NCBI RefSeq assembly: GCF_039555335.1
Contig: NC_092647.1
Coordinates: forward strand, 12,965,094-13,029,093
Source: Amphiura filiformis
Lineage: Eukaryota > Echinodermata > Ophiuroidea > Amphilepidida > Amphiuridae
DNA: 64,000 nucleotides
Direction of reading: 5' to 3'
Below, piece by piece: positions 35,356 through 46,739 of this stretch. Position numbers and translations under genes: made by a program. Within the stretch, counting starts at the first letter, position 1; every line of letters starts with the position of its first letter. The notes under the pieces are model-generated. The model worked only from the letters and a program-made list of their open reading frames with translations. It was not told the origin of the DNA and ran no database searches.

Positions 35356-35639
35356 AGTCTACCTAACTCTTTACTGAACTTAATTCTTAGCTATACAGAA
35401 CTCATTCACCGTGTTCACGGGTCATATATTGTATTATTGCCAAAAATACAAAGAAAATAATTCATTATGTTTCTTTTCATGAACCAAATTTCCATGGCAA
35501 CCTTTGAAATATATTGTATGCCTATACATTTAAATCATGGGATATAAATCATTCCCTGTCGACATATATTATTTGTCATTCAACAACTCCTCCTATACCT
35601 TTGTACAGGAGCCAACCGTTGTTAAACCGTGATGAATCC

Positions 35640-36650
35640 ACACTTTTACTGTAGCGTATACGCGAACGCGAGCGAGACTACGCGTTGCGCGAGAGCGCGT
35701 AAAATTCGTCATGCCTGGCATAGACATACCACCTAGACCTGTAACTGCCCATCCCTAGCCATGGCAGTAGGTGAAGCCACGTATCCAAGGTGATTTTGGT
35801 CGGGTGGTCGGACGCGGAGAAATAAGCGTTCATGTCTGGAACGAAAAACGCGATCGTTTGCGTGATTGCTGCGCCGTTATCGCCCGCGTCAAACGCAACA
35901 TGTTCTGCAGACGCGAACATGTCTGCTTGTTTGCGTCCGGGTTGCGTCCTTGTCAAAATCGTTGCTAAGCAGTGTTGACTTCACTACGCAAACCAAAGTT
36001 ATAGGTCTAGGTTCTTGTTTGTCTGGGATGCCTGGAACCTTTGTGCGTATGCAAGCTTACACGTTGAATTCAGTATTTTTCAGGTAGCGGCTAAACTTTG
36101 CCGTTTTATTCTGTAGTTTTATTGCTGATATTAACAGAGAAATCATCGAAGTTCTTGTAAGACTTAGTGACAATGATTAACTGACATTTTCTCCTAAAAT
36201 AATCGTGAATTATACGATCTTTAGCTTCTTTTCGTTGTTGAAAGGGATTCAATCATGTTTCACCGTTGTTCATCACCGTTTAACAACTCGCGTCCGGCAC
36301 GTCTGCGTGGTTTTTCGCTCGGGCAGCTAAAGCTGCCCTCGCGAAGTAAACCATGCAGACGACGCGGCCGCATCGTTGTTAAACGGTGTTCATACATACT
36401 CACGATATAACGACGTTTCTGATTGGATTTGCGCCCTTTTTTGCTGGTCATAAATACCGTTTATGACCAGTACGCAGGGCATAAACAAGCTGCGTCACGC
36501 AGCGTTGGAACCCAATTAACACGATCCACGATTTGCTAGTGTTGCGTATACGCGCATGTCACCGCGCCCATCTCACGCGGGCGCAAAAGATGACGCGTAT
36601 CACGCGTTGACTCCCGGCCGTTGACCTCATGAGCCGAGCTGCTCTTGCAA
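35640..36650. other. CpG-dense segment within the gene A intron
   Basis: CG dinucleotides are far denser here than in the flanks (for example GCGTATACGCGAACGCGAGC and GACGCGTATCACGCGTTGAC). Several CGTTGTTAAAC.GTG words recur in both orientations near 35615, 36275 and 36370. It could be a CpG-rich transposon or an internal regulatory island. I see no supported coding sequence. Confidence 0.55.
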
Positions 36651-36908
36651 GTAGGCCTAGACTCATTTTCTTCCAATTTATGAAGGAAAACGGTATGGAA
36701 ATGTTATTTAAACTTGTAAACCCTTAGTATTTTCATCTGTATTGAATTGCTAAGAATGTTGGTATGTAGAACGGGGTTCATTCATAGGATTTCAGGCATG
36801 ATCGCTGTTTATGCCCTCGGCTCACGCCTCGGGCATAAACAGCGATCATGCCCTCAATCCTATGAATGAACCCCTAATTGAACAACGGTGAAACATGATT
36901 GAATCCCT
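36243..36908. mobile_element. Inverted-repeat element with a strong nested hairpin
   Basis: AGGGATTCAATCATGTTTCA then CCGTTGTTCA at the left is mirrored at 36877-36908. Inside, 36773-36874 is a hairpin of about 45 bp per arm (GGGGTTCATTCATAGGATT / AATCCTATGAATGAACCCC), with GGCATAAACAGCGATCATGC near its centre. 36909-37619 has no gene. Confidence 0.75.
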
Positions 36909-37619
36909 AAATGGACTGCAGTGAAATTTAGATATTTGCCTGTTCTGGGCCATAGTCCGTTTAATTTTCTGTTGAAAATTTTTGATATCAAAATAATTAG
37001 GAAATTTACAATTACATCGCAACGTACACTCGTACGTACAGGACTCACTTTTAACATGTACTTTCGCATTTTAATAAAAGTAGTTTTCCTTGTTATCTCC
37101 GAGAATCTCGCGGGCCGCACAAAATTTTTATCGCTTTCGGTAACTTTTCTCTCAAATTAGTTTTTCATAACATATGTAAGTTACAGGATCCGCCAATCTT
37201 CAGATTTTTTTTGCAGTAGTCATTTTTGTGAAAATTCATGAAAAACGACATCTTGTTTTCCTATTCAATTGTATGGAGTGAATGCTTTATGTAGGTACTT
37301 TTTGCTAATACGATGTTGTGTAATAGCTGTGCCCATGTACTCCATGGATAATTTATATATTGCTATTTATAAATAAGGAATACAGAACTGATCTAAAGCA
37401 AGTTACAATTAAATCTATTAGCGGACGATCTGTCTTAATAAGTTGTACCCGCTCACCTTGTATTTTAGGTTGAGTACAAATTTGCTTAAAGTTTTAATTT
37501 AATAGGAGATTATATTTACTTTTAGTCCAGTAAAACAGTACTCACTGTACACGTTTCGAAGTCTACCCGACTCCTGGACTTTCGTTGTTTGGACTTAATC
37601 AAACTTTTGAGTTGTTCCC

Positions 37620-37953
37620 ATAAGGTGGTTGATAAATTTGTGAAATTTTTTGCATTTTTCTCAAAAACTAATAAAAGACTAGTAACAAAAGTTATGTATA
37701 TTATAGGGGCGAGAAATCCAGTTACTTCACTGGAATTTCAGTGACTCAAGACAAGTAGTTATTGATTTATTGATCAAATATTGGTTACCCTCATTTTTGA
37801 CTGTAACTCCACAACTGTTGTCTGTGCTGAAATAAAATTTTCAGTGTAGTAGTGCCCTATAATATACATATCTTACTTGTCACCAATGCGATAATTATTG
37901 AGATAAATGCAAAAATAGGCACAAAATTGGACAGGGGTGTAGTACCACCTTAA
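37620..37953. mobile_element. MITE with TAAGGTGGT ends next to gene A exon 2
   Basis: The left tip ATAAGGTGGTTGATAAA and the right tip GTAGTACCACCTTAA match the TTAAGGTGGT tips of the elements at 45118-45901 and 49538-49824. The right end lies about 36 bases before the exon 2 acceptor. Confidence 0.65.
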
Positions 37954-37989
37954 AGCCATAATTAACGCTCTTTTCATTTCCTTTCTTAG

Positions 37990-40111
37990 ATGTACACACG
38001 ATTACCACTGATGATGTAACTATGGCTACCACCAAAGATGCAACAACTATGTCATCGGACCAATTCCCGAATACACCGAATTGTACGCTTACAACTACCA
38101 ACGATTCTTTCTCCAAACTTCAACTTTTAATGACACTCTCGCCAGCCATCATATACATGAAGCTAAATTTCACAGATTTAGAATTTAGGTCTGCAACTGG
38201 CTATTTGAATAAAACCACAAGCATTCTGGACCCATTCACGTGGATTTGGGCAAGCAAGGGTAAAGGTTATCTTTTACGTCATTTTTTCGATAACTACTTG
38301 GTCGTCTCCTTCGGAACATTGAATTCGGGTGTTCATTATACAACAATACAGATTGATACATCGGATTGTCCAAATTTCATGAACGTTTCGGACGCGACCA
38401 AACTCGAAATATTGGCTAACTTTTTGACGCTTTGTAGTAATAGAGCATGCGCAAGTATAAATGAAAAACGTGAAACGTGTAAAGATTATCAGGTCTGTCA
38501 ATCATTAATGTCTGACCGCTTCTCACATGTAAGAGTGCTATTCTATTCACTTCATTATGTACTCCTAAGAAGCACTGATAACAAATGCTGGTCATCAGTG
38601 ACAAACAATGGATCTGGTGAAGTTATCGCGGAAGTTATATCCAAACATTATTGTTGTGGTGCTTACACTAGTGTTGTGAATAATGCAATACAGTACTTGC
38701 TTATTCAGTATATTCCAATCATCGTGTTAATAATGATAATGCAGGAAAAAGCGCCAATTCACATTTCAAATTCTGAAGTATGGATAGGACCAAATGATAG
38801 TGTACCGGTTGGGCTGAAATACTGGCTGTTTACTTGGAATGGTGGCAAATATGGATCCAGATTTGTGTCTTCTCTACGATATCTAATCATGTTCATTTTG
38901 ATAAATCTGGTTAGTTTTCTAGATTTGATCATGATGTATTTCACCGATGACACTTACCATGTTAAACGAACATCTGTATTTCGGTACATGATTAGGTTTA
39001 ACACGTACTTGATATTGCTTGTGTCCTTCTGCTTTTGTACCTTAGTCATCACAGTGATATTTTTATTTGTGATTTGGAAAAAATACGAACAGCTACAAAG
39101 TGCAGTGAAATACACTATTCAGATGCACAGAAGATTAATACCAAGTATGAAAGGTTCCACAGACATGAATCTGCAATCTCATATATCCTGGGATGTCGAA
39201 TTTCGGAATTATATAAAACGCTGCATCCAGGTACCGTTTGATACGCGATATACATTTGACTTTGTAAATGGCATCTCCCCTTCCCTGCCTGGATGAATGT
39301 CCCATTTTCTGTACTTTACACAATATATGTATTAATTATTTGTTTCCCATGTTTCGTAATGAACATCATCATACTCTTTGCTTTTCGGTATTTTCTTATT
39401 CAAGTTGGGTACAAAAATCACACACAGATCACATGTATGATATTATTTGTTTTAATAATATCCATTGTTGAATATAAAATCACATCTGGCTTGTCTATAT
39501 CTGTCACATATTGTGTCATCTACTCATTGGCAGGCTTGGTGCTTAACTTTGCACAACTTGACCTCACAATTCTGTTATCAATTGCAATGTGTGGGTATGC
39601 AACGTCAGAAGTCAACAAACTCTATGATAGATACTTCAGCCTAACCCAGAATATCATCAAGGAAGCTAGAGTAATTGATAAATCAAAAGAAAACTGCAAC
39701 CCGTCGTCAGCATCTATGATTAGTTCCGACTTATTTAGGTACGTCGTCAATAATTGTCAGCCTGTTGGGTTTCATGTAGTGGTAGGTTTAAGCACTGTCC
39801 TTTTTAAAGGTGCTTTTCTGTGGCTTGGTTACTCGATGCTGAATTTGGCTCACGCCATTGATCAGGTTACGGATACATCTAAGCTTGTGTACGCATTGAC
39901 AATACCGCTGGTGATTCCTCAACTTCAGAACATAATTAGGTCAGATTCGGATAGAAAAGCGAGGGAATATGACTTAACGTCACGAGTACATAATGCAGTG
40001 CTGGAATTCAATGAGGAATATGGTAATCAAAGATTGACCAAAGAACAAGATGAACTGTTGGATGAAGAAGGAGACTCACATTCTCACAGTGGTTCGGTCA
40101 TGATAATTTGA
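37990..40111 (+). CDS. Gene A exon 2: unrecognised multi-pass membrane protein, one frameshift
   Basis: I do not recognise this family. After the TTTCTTAG acceptor it encodes a Thr/Ser-rich start, then an ectodomain with sequons (NCT, NDS, NFT, NKT, NVS) and cysteines (DCPNF, RACAS, ETCKDYQVCQ, NKCWS). Seven or eight hydrophobic segments follow, then a charged tail ending in GDSHSHSG. Landmarks are NSEVWIGPNDSVPVGLKYWL, FTWNGGKYGSRFVSSLRYL and LTQNIIKEAR. A 1-nt deletion near 39275-39280 (relative to B and C) shifts the frame and gives a stop at 39294-39296; the other frame continues from 39293 to 40111. With exon 1 and one added base the length is a multiple of three (726 residues). It is either a recent pseudogene or an assembly/allelic error. 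It is plus strand and head-to-tail with B and C. Confidence 0.85.
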
Positions 40112-40327
40112 TTGTACTGCGTCAAGCTACGTAAGCTAAATTCCAACTTTGAAAGTGTGAAGGAAATTCCAATTTGGCTCAATAATTGCATGTAGTTTGT
40201 TTCGCTTTACACCTTCAAGTTGGGAAAACAAGACTAAAAGAGGGATAGTAAGTTTGGAATACATTTTAGGATTTAGTCAAAGCAAATAATTGAGGCATTG
40301 TATTTTGTATTATTTTGAAACTAACGG
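40112..40327. other. 3' flank of gene A, shared with genes B and C
   Basis: GATTGTACTGCGT.AA.CTAC and CA.GTTGGGAAAA.AAGAC are found after all or two of the three genes (40106, 51200 and 60605), so the duplicated unit includes the 3' UTR. No clear AATAAA was assigned. Confidence 0.7.
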
Positions 40328-40694
40328 AGGCCCTATGTCACATAGGGGAAATGGTAAATCACACATATTTAGCAGCACCTCTGCTCTTTTACCACCATTT
40401 TGCAGAATTCAGCAGTGTTTCAACAGATTTTGTCGTGATTTCTGCCGATCTTAGGAAATTGATGAAAATTTGAAACAATCTTTGTAAAATTTACCGCAAT
40501 TTCTTGTGGTTTATCAAAATTGAGCATGATTGGTAGTGATCAGTTGCAATTTAGCAAGATTTGCAGTGATCGATTACAATTATTTAGCATAATTTTAGGC
40601 AATTTACATCAATTTTTCATAATGTTGCCGCCATTTATAGCAATCTGGCTGTTTTTGTGCGTGCTCCTACTTCTCCCCATATGACATAGGGCCT
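40328..40694. mobile_element. 367-bp MITE with a TAACGG target duplication
   Basis: The terminal inverted repeats AGGCCCTATGTCACATAGGG and, reversed, AGGCCCTATGTCATATGGGG are flanked by TAACGG at 40322-40327 and 40695-40700. The matching site after gene C (about 60811) has a single CTAACGAGTTT, an unoccupied site. The interior repeats (C/A)AATTT..(C/G)(A/T)GTGAT words. Confidence 0.85.
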
Positions 40695-40799
40695 TAACGG
40701 GTTTACAGGGTAAAATCAATTATTTTCAAATGCAATGTGTATAGTTAGAGATTCCAACACAGTGGCACCAGCTGCGATTGAAGCCTATGTTTATAAGAA

Positions 40800-42430
40800 A
40801 AGAGTGCACATTGAGCTCAGTCACGATTCTTCTGTCATATTCTGATGACATTCTTCCACCTATCAAAACAGTTCTGGGCACTGATGGTATTTGATGCCTG
40901 ATTCTTGGTAGATAATGTTAGAACGTGCTTCGTCAAGTAGTAGTGGGCACTGTAGTATGTGATGCATTGTTTGAGGTTCTGCATCACCCGCATAGATTAT
41001 TGTGCCAGTTATGTAGACCTCTCCGGAACACCTTGTGGTCGTTGCCACGTCCGAGCGATCTTCGCCAGTGCGGAGGGGTTTTATGTATTGCCATCCTTCC
41101 TATTGTTGGGCAGTATTCCTCAGCTCTAGATGGCAGGGATTCGATGCAGCTGGCGGTATTGCAATGCTGCTTGGTGGTGATTAACCAATAAAACAGCACG
41201 TCTGTTTGTATTAGCTCTTCCAGGACACATCTACCGCTGTTCATTACTATAATGAGGTGGTCTATTAATCGTGGCTTGTATTATGTCACAACTCTTATGA
41301 TGTTGGATGGGTGGGGGTCATGCGAGCTAGTTCTCAGTTTAGTAGTAGATGTTTGTTGCTTTGAGACACCCAGTTAAACTTCAGCAGCTGCCGTTGCAAG
41401 GATCGGGTCAAGTTTCCTGGCATGATTCACTTCTTTTTTGAATACTCTTGCCCGTAGAATCCCGTTTGATTGTGGGGGAAATATGATTTGACGCAGGACC
41501 ATATCATGCCTGCAGTTGTATCTACCTTCTCATAATGCGCTTTGACAGGAGTTGAAGATGTGGACTATGGTATAGTGCTATAATTTGTTGTACCCATACA
41601 GCGGGCACAATCCCGGTGAATCCTTGCTACAGATCTTCAGATTCGCCATGGGATGGTAGTGTATCATTTACTGAGTTGCGGTAGAATTTGTGCGGTTTGG
41701 TGATACATACAACAACTTGTTCCGTGAAGTGTCTACATTGCAATTACCCATCCCAACTATTTGCCTTACTTTGCCATGCTGTACAGGTTGACAAAGATCT
41801 TCTCCTCAGTGACTTCTTAAGACTGCTTAAGTTGTGGAGGGCTTTTCTGTGTTCAATTCTAATCATCTCCATTCTGTACTTATCTCTACTCAATAACACC
41901 ATGTTTTCCTCTTGTCCTCTACATAGTTCATTCACAAACAAGTGTCTTTATCTCACTTCCAGTTCTTTAACTCTATTCCAACTCTTCTTCTCATCATATG
42001 CACATACACATATTGTGTCGCTTCATGAACTGAGTACTTCAGGATATGATACCTGACAAGTTGGACGTACTTGATATGCGTTGTCAGAGCATTCAGTTGA
42101 AGCAAAGTATTTTTTGTTGAAGTCCCTTCCTCGTCCATTTCTGTGCACCCGAAGGGTGCTTTTATTTTTAAGGCACAAACTTAAAATTTCTTTAAGGGTG
42201 GGTGGACTAAAGTTGTGTTTACTCTTATAGATGGGGCCAGTATAAAGTGCTTCTGTAGAACGTCTCCATGTACCACGTTGTTGCTGCAACAAAACCAAGC
42301 ATGGCAAGAGGCCCGAACAAGCTCGAATGGACGTGTTCCTCTAACCCACGTGCTCTCCTTTTTTGTTTTTTATCAGCATGCTGAAATTTAACATTTTTAT
42401 TAGCAATTTTCAAAATGTGTTGTTTGAACA
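40800..42430 (-). mobile_element. Insertion in the gene A 3' flank with decayed retroelement on the minus strand
   Basis: The 3' flank of gene B passes directly from TTTATAAGAAA to the ACGATATTGATAT stretch, while gene A has about 1.6 kb in between. On the minus strand, 41050-40865 reads GDAEPQTMHHILQCPLLLDE, the H...C part of a LINE C-terminal knuckle. 41244-40984 has RRSLGRGNDHKVF in another frame. The right part (41690-42430) contains open frames that I do not recognise. The left edge shares AGTGTGCACATTGAGCTCAG with 61797 and 62912. Confidence 0.6.
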
Positions 42431-43030
42431 AAATTATTAGTTAGTTATTTAACTGAAACTGAAACGATATTGATATATGCAAGAAGAAATAGCAAAAAAC
42501 TTTTCAAAGATTTCTCCGGAGCACTCAAATACGTGTATTTTGAACTGTATACTAATAATGCAACTCACCAATACATTTTGTTATAAATGAAAATATTTTC
42601 AAGATACGCACAAAGCTATGTAACAAGAATTAAGATAAGGATGTTATTAATGGGGTAATGGCGTGTAATAAGGGTTTATGCATCCCGACCGAGACCCGAA
42701 TGTATCGAGATCTAAGTGCACAACCCCGTAGTAAAGTACGATTGACAATGCACGAACGTGATTATCCGTCATACACTAAAGAGTTCATTAGTTATATTAT
42801 GCAATTTGTAATATTATCGTAATTTGTTATACTATAGTCCACTACATTATTGCGATGGGATGTTGTACACTGGAGTACAGAGTAACTACATTTCCATGTT
42901 TAATATCAACATGTGATAATATCCGTAATAAGATACCGGTTTTGAATTAATATTTAGTATGAATTTGTTCTTCGCAAATGTAAATAAAAGATCTAAGGTA
43001 TGTCAATGATGTATGTTGATTATTGAGTTA
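42431..43030. other. Duplicated 3' flank, homologous to 51440-52037
   Basis: ACGATATTGATAT.GCAAGA, GCATCGAGATCTAAGTGCAC (with one change here) and ATTGCGATGGGATGTTGT are shared with the sequence after gene B. The homology stops at GTTGATT, where a LINE begins after gene B. 43031-43111 holds a (CTTT)n tract. Confidence 0.75.
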
Positions 43031-43111
43031 CAGTATGTATACTTTGTCGTCCACGTTCCTCACTGGCCTGAACCTCTTTCTTTCTTTCTTTCTTTTCAGA
43101 CCATGAGCAAT

Positions 43112-43863
43112 AGGAAAACCTGTATTGTCCGTTAATTTTTCTCAAATTTGTAGAACCAAATACTAATAATTTATAGTATTTGATTAATTATGGTGTCAAA
43201 TGTGTGTTACAATACGTATGCATGACGTTGAAACAATCATGATTAAAGAAACACCAATTATTTTAAATACAGTCATCGCCAATGACTCAATAAATCGTAT
43301 TTATTTTATAAATATTAGTGAAGCTGCTCTTTCACCCCCTGTCGTTAATTACTCTACATAGCGCCCTCTGTTGATTATAATCGCCAAATTCCAGCCTCTG
43401 AGTTTTGAGACGAGAATCTTGATGCCGATGAAATCAAGGACTAATTACGATGACGTCATCAATTTCTATCGGGGTTTACTGCTAAATACGTATTATAGTA
43501 TGATAAAGCAAGCTGGTGCTGACGTCACTGTAACTCTCAGTCGTGAAAAATCGCTTCGCAAATTTGGCACGGAAGAGTGTCGATTCGCCATAATACACTC
43601 TCTGATCTGTCTAGCTGACATTGTCGCCGAAGTCGCCAACAGAGGGCAGTATTTAATTATTAATAATAGAATAATACTGCCCTCTGTTTATCATTTTAGC
43701 GATCGACAGGGGCAAATAGGCCATTTTACCGACAGTGGGGGTATAACAGTAATTTATACAGTAAAAATACACATTTGACACCATTATTTTTATTTTTATT
43801 AGAATTTTAATGAGTTTTGTTCAACATAATTCGGAGAAATTGACGGATAATACAGGTTTACCT
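43112..43863. repeat. Nested foldback elements
   Basis: The outer arms AGGAAAACCTGTATTGTCCG and, reversed, AGGTAAACCTGTATTATCCG enclose an inner pair (CCCCTGTCGTTAATT near 43335 with GCGATCGACAGGGG near 43700). At the inner centre is CAGAGGGCAGTAT..ATACTGCCCTCTG. The 135-codon frame at 43371-43778 overlaps these inverted repeats and is unlikely to be a gene. Confidence 0.7.
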
Positions 43864-44547
43864 AAAGCTCTTGCTCAGACATCCGATGTGTTTGCACTAA
43901 AGTGGCAGTTTTTAATTCTGTTTTGGACATCCGTACACTTTCTTTTTCAAGCAATAATAACAATAATAGTGTAAAAAATTGTCCAATTTCAGAGAAGTGC
44001 ACATACACGCACACACCCCTGCGAAGCACAAGCGGAACTTTTGGTGATCTTCATTATCGTCACCCAAATATAATAAGTGAGTCAAAGGGAGGCTACCTGG
44101 AAATTTTTATGCTTGTATGACCATTTAATCCTTTGAAACATAAAAATATTTATCATTTAGGGCGGCCATCTTGAAAAATGGCAGCTATATAGGATTTTGA
44201 ATTGGCTAATTAGTGACCGACAAAGAATGTATCTGCCAATCTGTTGCTTGTATCACTTTGGGCTCAATTGGGTCTCTAATATATATAATGTGCAGTCTGA
44301 GGGGGGGGGGGCAAGATCGACTATATTTTGATGTTGTCATTGGTTTATTTTATACTACGTAAACATAAAACTATGACAATAATTCCAAAAGTGTATTTTA
44401 TTTATGTTATCAAGCAATACCGTATATAACTAGTCTAAATCAGTTGGGGTGGGATAGTACACCCCACTACAAAGTATGTTTCTTCACTCTTTTTCGCGTG
44501 AGGCTACGATATGTTATGATAGAAAAATTCGCGAACCTGTAACATTG

Positions 44548-44622
44548 GACAGTTGGCTTAGTGGTTATCACTCTCGCCTATGAAGCGGAATTCCCGAGTT
44601 CGAAACTCCGTATCGGCAGATA
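44548..44622 (+). repeat. tRNA-like sequence (SINE head or tRNA pseudogene)
   Basis: TTGGCTTAGTGGTTATCACT resembles a tRNA box A, and CGAGTTCGAAACTCC a box B with a pairing T-arm. The acceptor stem does not pair well and no CCA-proximal consensus is visible, so I do not call a functional tRNA. 43864-44547 and 44623-44899 have no supported gene. Confidence 0.45.
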
Positions 44623-45009
44623 ATTTATAACATTTTCCCAAAATTGTTCATTTGAAAAATATGTTTTGTCACATTGTCCTCGATATTGGCTGTTGCCGCA
44701 TTAAAATGACGGAGACCACCATCGTCTGTTTGTAGTACCCGGTACTATGTTATGCTTACGCCACCATTACTCGTCAAGACATAAGCAGGAAAATGTTAAA
44801 ATCGTTGGGTTTTAGACATAATTATTGTTACATTGTTGTTAGTAGTATAGATACATTTCCTACATTTCATATCAAAGACTCAAAGTTTCGTCAAAGGATA
44901 CCAGTGCAACTGTGATGATCCAGAGGGTAAATGGCCAGCTCAACAATCTTCCCATGAAGGGTGATTTGAACTACAAAACAAGCCCCAGTTCATCGGCAAC
45001 AAACAAAAG

Positions 45010-45064
45010 ATGTCAGGTTTATTCGTTAGTCTTTTGTTGTTAACAACTGTGGTGGCTGGAAAAG
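45010..45064 (+). CDS. Gene B exon 1: signal peptide
   Basis: It reads MSGLFVSLLLLTTVVAGK plus one base, with a GTAAGG donor. Length (55 bases), phase and start context (AAAGATGTCAG) match exon 1 of gene C. The Leu/Val core followed by A-G fits a signal peptide. It joins in phase to 48807. The intron is 3,742 bases and carries at least two TTAA-bounded MITEs and a SINE. Confidence 0.78.
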
Positions 45065-45117
45065 GTAAGGAAAAGTACAGAAGGCACATCGACTGTGTGT
45101 AATAGTGTAAGACTCGT

Positions 45118-45901
45118 TTAAGGGGGTACGAAAGGCAAAATCAAGTTGCTCTGATTGAGATTAAAATATACTTGTTGCAGAGATATATGCAAAATAATCT
45201 TAATTCTAAAATTTGAGCCAAATCGGGCAAACAGTTTTTGAGATATTGCTGTTGAAAGATTCTTTGTATTCTATTGTTTTGCCAATATATTGATGAAGTT
45301 AATGATATGAGGAAAATTGGCAAAATGTGCTCATGAATATTAATTTTGCCAATATTTTCCCAATATTTTATGAATAAACCTCCATAATACTTTTACCTTT
45401 AAGAATTTTGAACTGAAACTTTGCCAATGTGTCTCTATGACCTAAACCTTTAACATGGGATTTTCCCGCAAATCTAATTTGCATATTTGCATAATTAATT
45501 AGCCTTAAGTATAATGCTAATTAATTATGCAAATTAGATGGGCGGGAAAATCACATGGTAATGTTTTAGGCCATAGAAACACATTGGCAAAGTTTCATGT
45601 CAAAATCATATAAAATAAAAGTAGTATGAAGGTTTATTCATAAGATATTGGTATAATATTGGCAAACATGAATATTCATGAGCACATTTTGCCAATTTTC
45701 CTCATTAACTTCATCAATATATTGGCAAAAACAATAGAATACAAAGAAACTAAAAACATGCATATCTTGACAACCGTATGTCCGATTTACTTCAAACAAA
45801 AACTATTTTGCTCAGTGTATTTAGCTTAACTTATTCAATCTATTCAAATGGTTCTAAATTCAGTTTCTGTTTTCCAGAAACATCGTTTCGAACCACCTTA
45901 A
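45118..45901. mobile_element. TTAA-bounded palindromic MITE in the gene B intron
   Basis: It is bounded by TTAAGGGGGTACGAAA and TTTCGAACCACCTTAA. Long arms mirror each other (TATTGATGAAGTTAATGA and TCATTAACTTCATCAATA in the centre-distal parts, ATGCTAATTAATTATGCA at the centre). Its interior resembles the insertion inside gene B exon 2. Confidence 0.85.
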
Positions 45902-45947
45902 GGCTGGAGGGGTGGGTCGTCTTCTTCTTCGTCGTCGCCAAATCTGA

Positions 45948-46302
45948 TTAAAGGATGTCTCCGGAAATCACAACATTATGCCTTATATGACCATAAAAAC
46001 GAATTAATACAGCCGTCTCTCAACACGCGATATTCAAGATTCCCGAGTGGCAAAATTCTCCAGTGCAATGACGTCATAGTAATACAATGCTGACAACAAT
46101 TGAGCACAAGTTACCATGACGTCACTGCACTAGACAAATTCGGCGCGGGAATTTTGAATATCGCGTGTTGAGAGCCGGCTTTTTTTTATTCGTTTTTATG
46201 GTCAATATGAGTTTGTTTCAAATAAAACCATGTGATTCGTGCTTGATAATTGTTTTCTAATATATAAGGCATAATGTTGTGATTGCCTGAGTTATCCTTT
46301 AA
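45948..46302. mobile_element. Second TTAA-bounded MITE in the gene B intron
   Basis: TTAAAGGATGTCTCCGGAAA and TCACAACATTATGCCTTATA pair with TATAAGGCATAATGTTGTGA and GTTATCCTTTAA. A central pair around CAACACGCGATATTCAA is also inverted. Confidence 0.82.
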
Positions 46303-46404
46303 ATAATGTAAAGGCCCTATCAGCAAACTTGCATGATATATACGGGGGCCCTTCCAGAGACAGATCCAGGGTTGGCAAAGGTGATTGACGTAACGGCTTT
46401 TATC

Positions 46405-46736
46405 GGGGACACGGTGGCTCAGTGGTTACGGCCTTGGACTCATAATCTGAGAGCTTGCTCGACGTGCGTTGGTTCGAGTCCCCGTCCCACCACCGTGTTG
46501 CGCCCTTGGGCAAGGCGCTTTGCCTCGCTTGCCTCACACCACCCAGGTGTAATGGGAAGCTGTTAGGGGTAGTCACAGTCGTTGTACTGATGAACCCTTA
46601 TTTGTAGGCTAAATTGTTGTGCAAACGTGGTTCTGACATATTCTAATAACGGCGGAATAACTGTAAAGCGCTTTGAGGCTGTTTACGGCATAAAGCGCTA
46701 TATAAATATCTACATTTATTTTAATTTTATTTTATC
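46405..46736 (+). mobile_element. tRNA-derived SINE with a LINE-like 3' end
   Basis: The head GGGGACACGGTGGCTCAGTG, the Met-like anticodon-loop sequence CTCATAA and the box B GGTTCGAGTCCCC look tRNA-derived, with an enlarged variable region. The body is followed by AAAGCGCTTTGAGGCTG and GCGCTATATAAAT, shared with the 3' end of the LINE at 183-2945. TTTTATC before (46398-46404) and at the end (46730-46736) may be the target duplication. Confidence 0.85.
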
Positions 46737-46739
46737 ATA

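Noticed and set aside
43371-43778. A 135-codon plus-strand ORF
   Set aside because: It lies across nested inverted repeats of a foldback element and shows no domain or splice support.
44548-44622. Functional tRNA gene
   Set aside because: Box A and box B are present, but the acceptor stem does not pair properly. More likely a SINE head or pseudogene.
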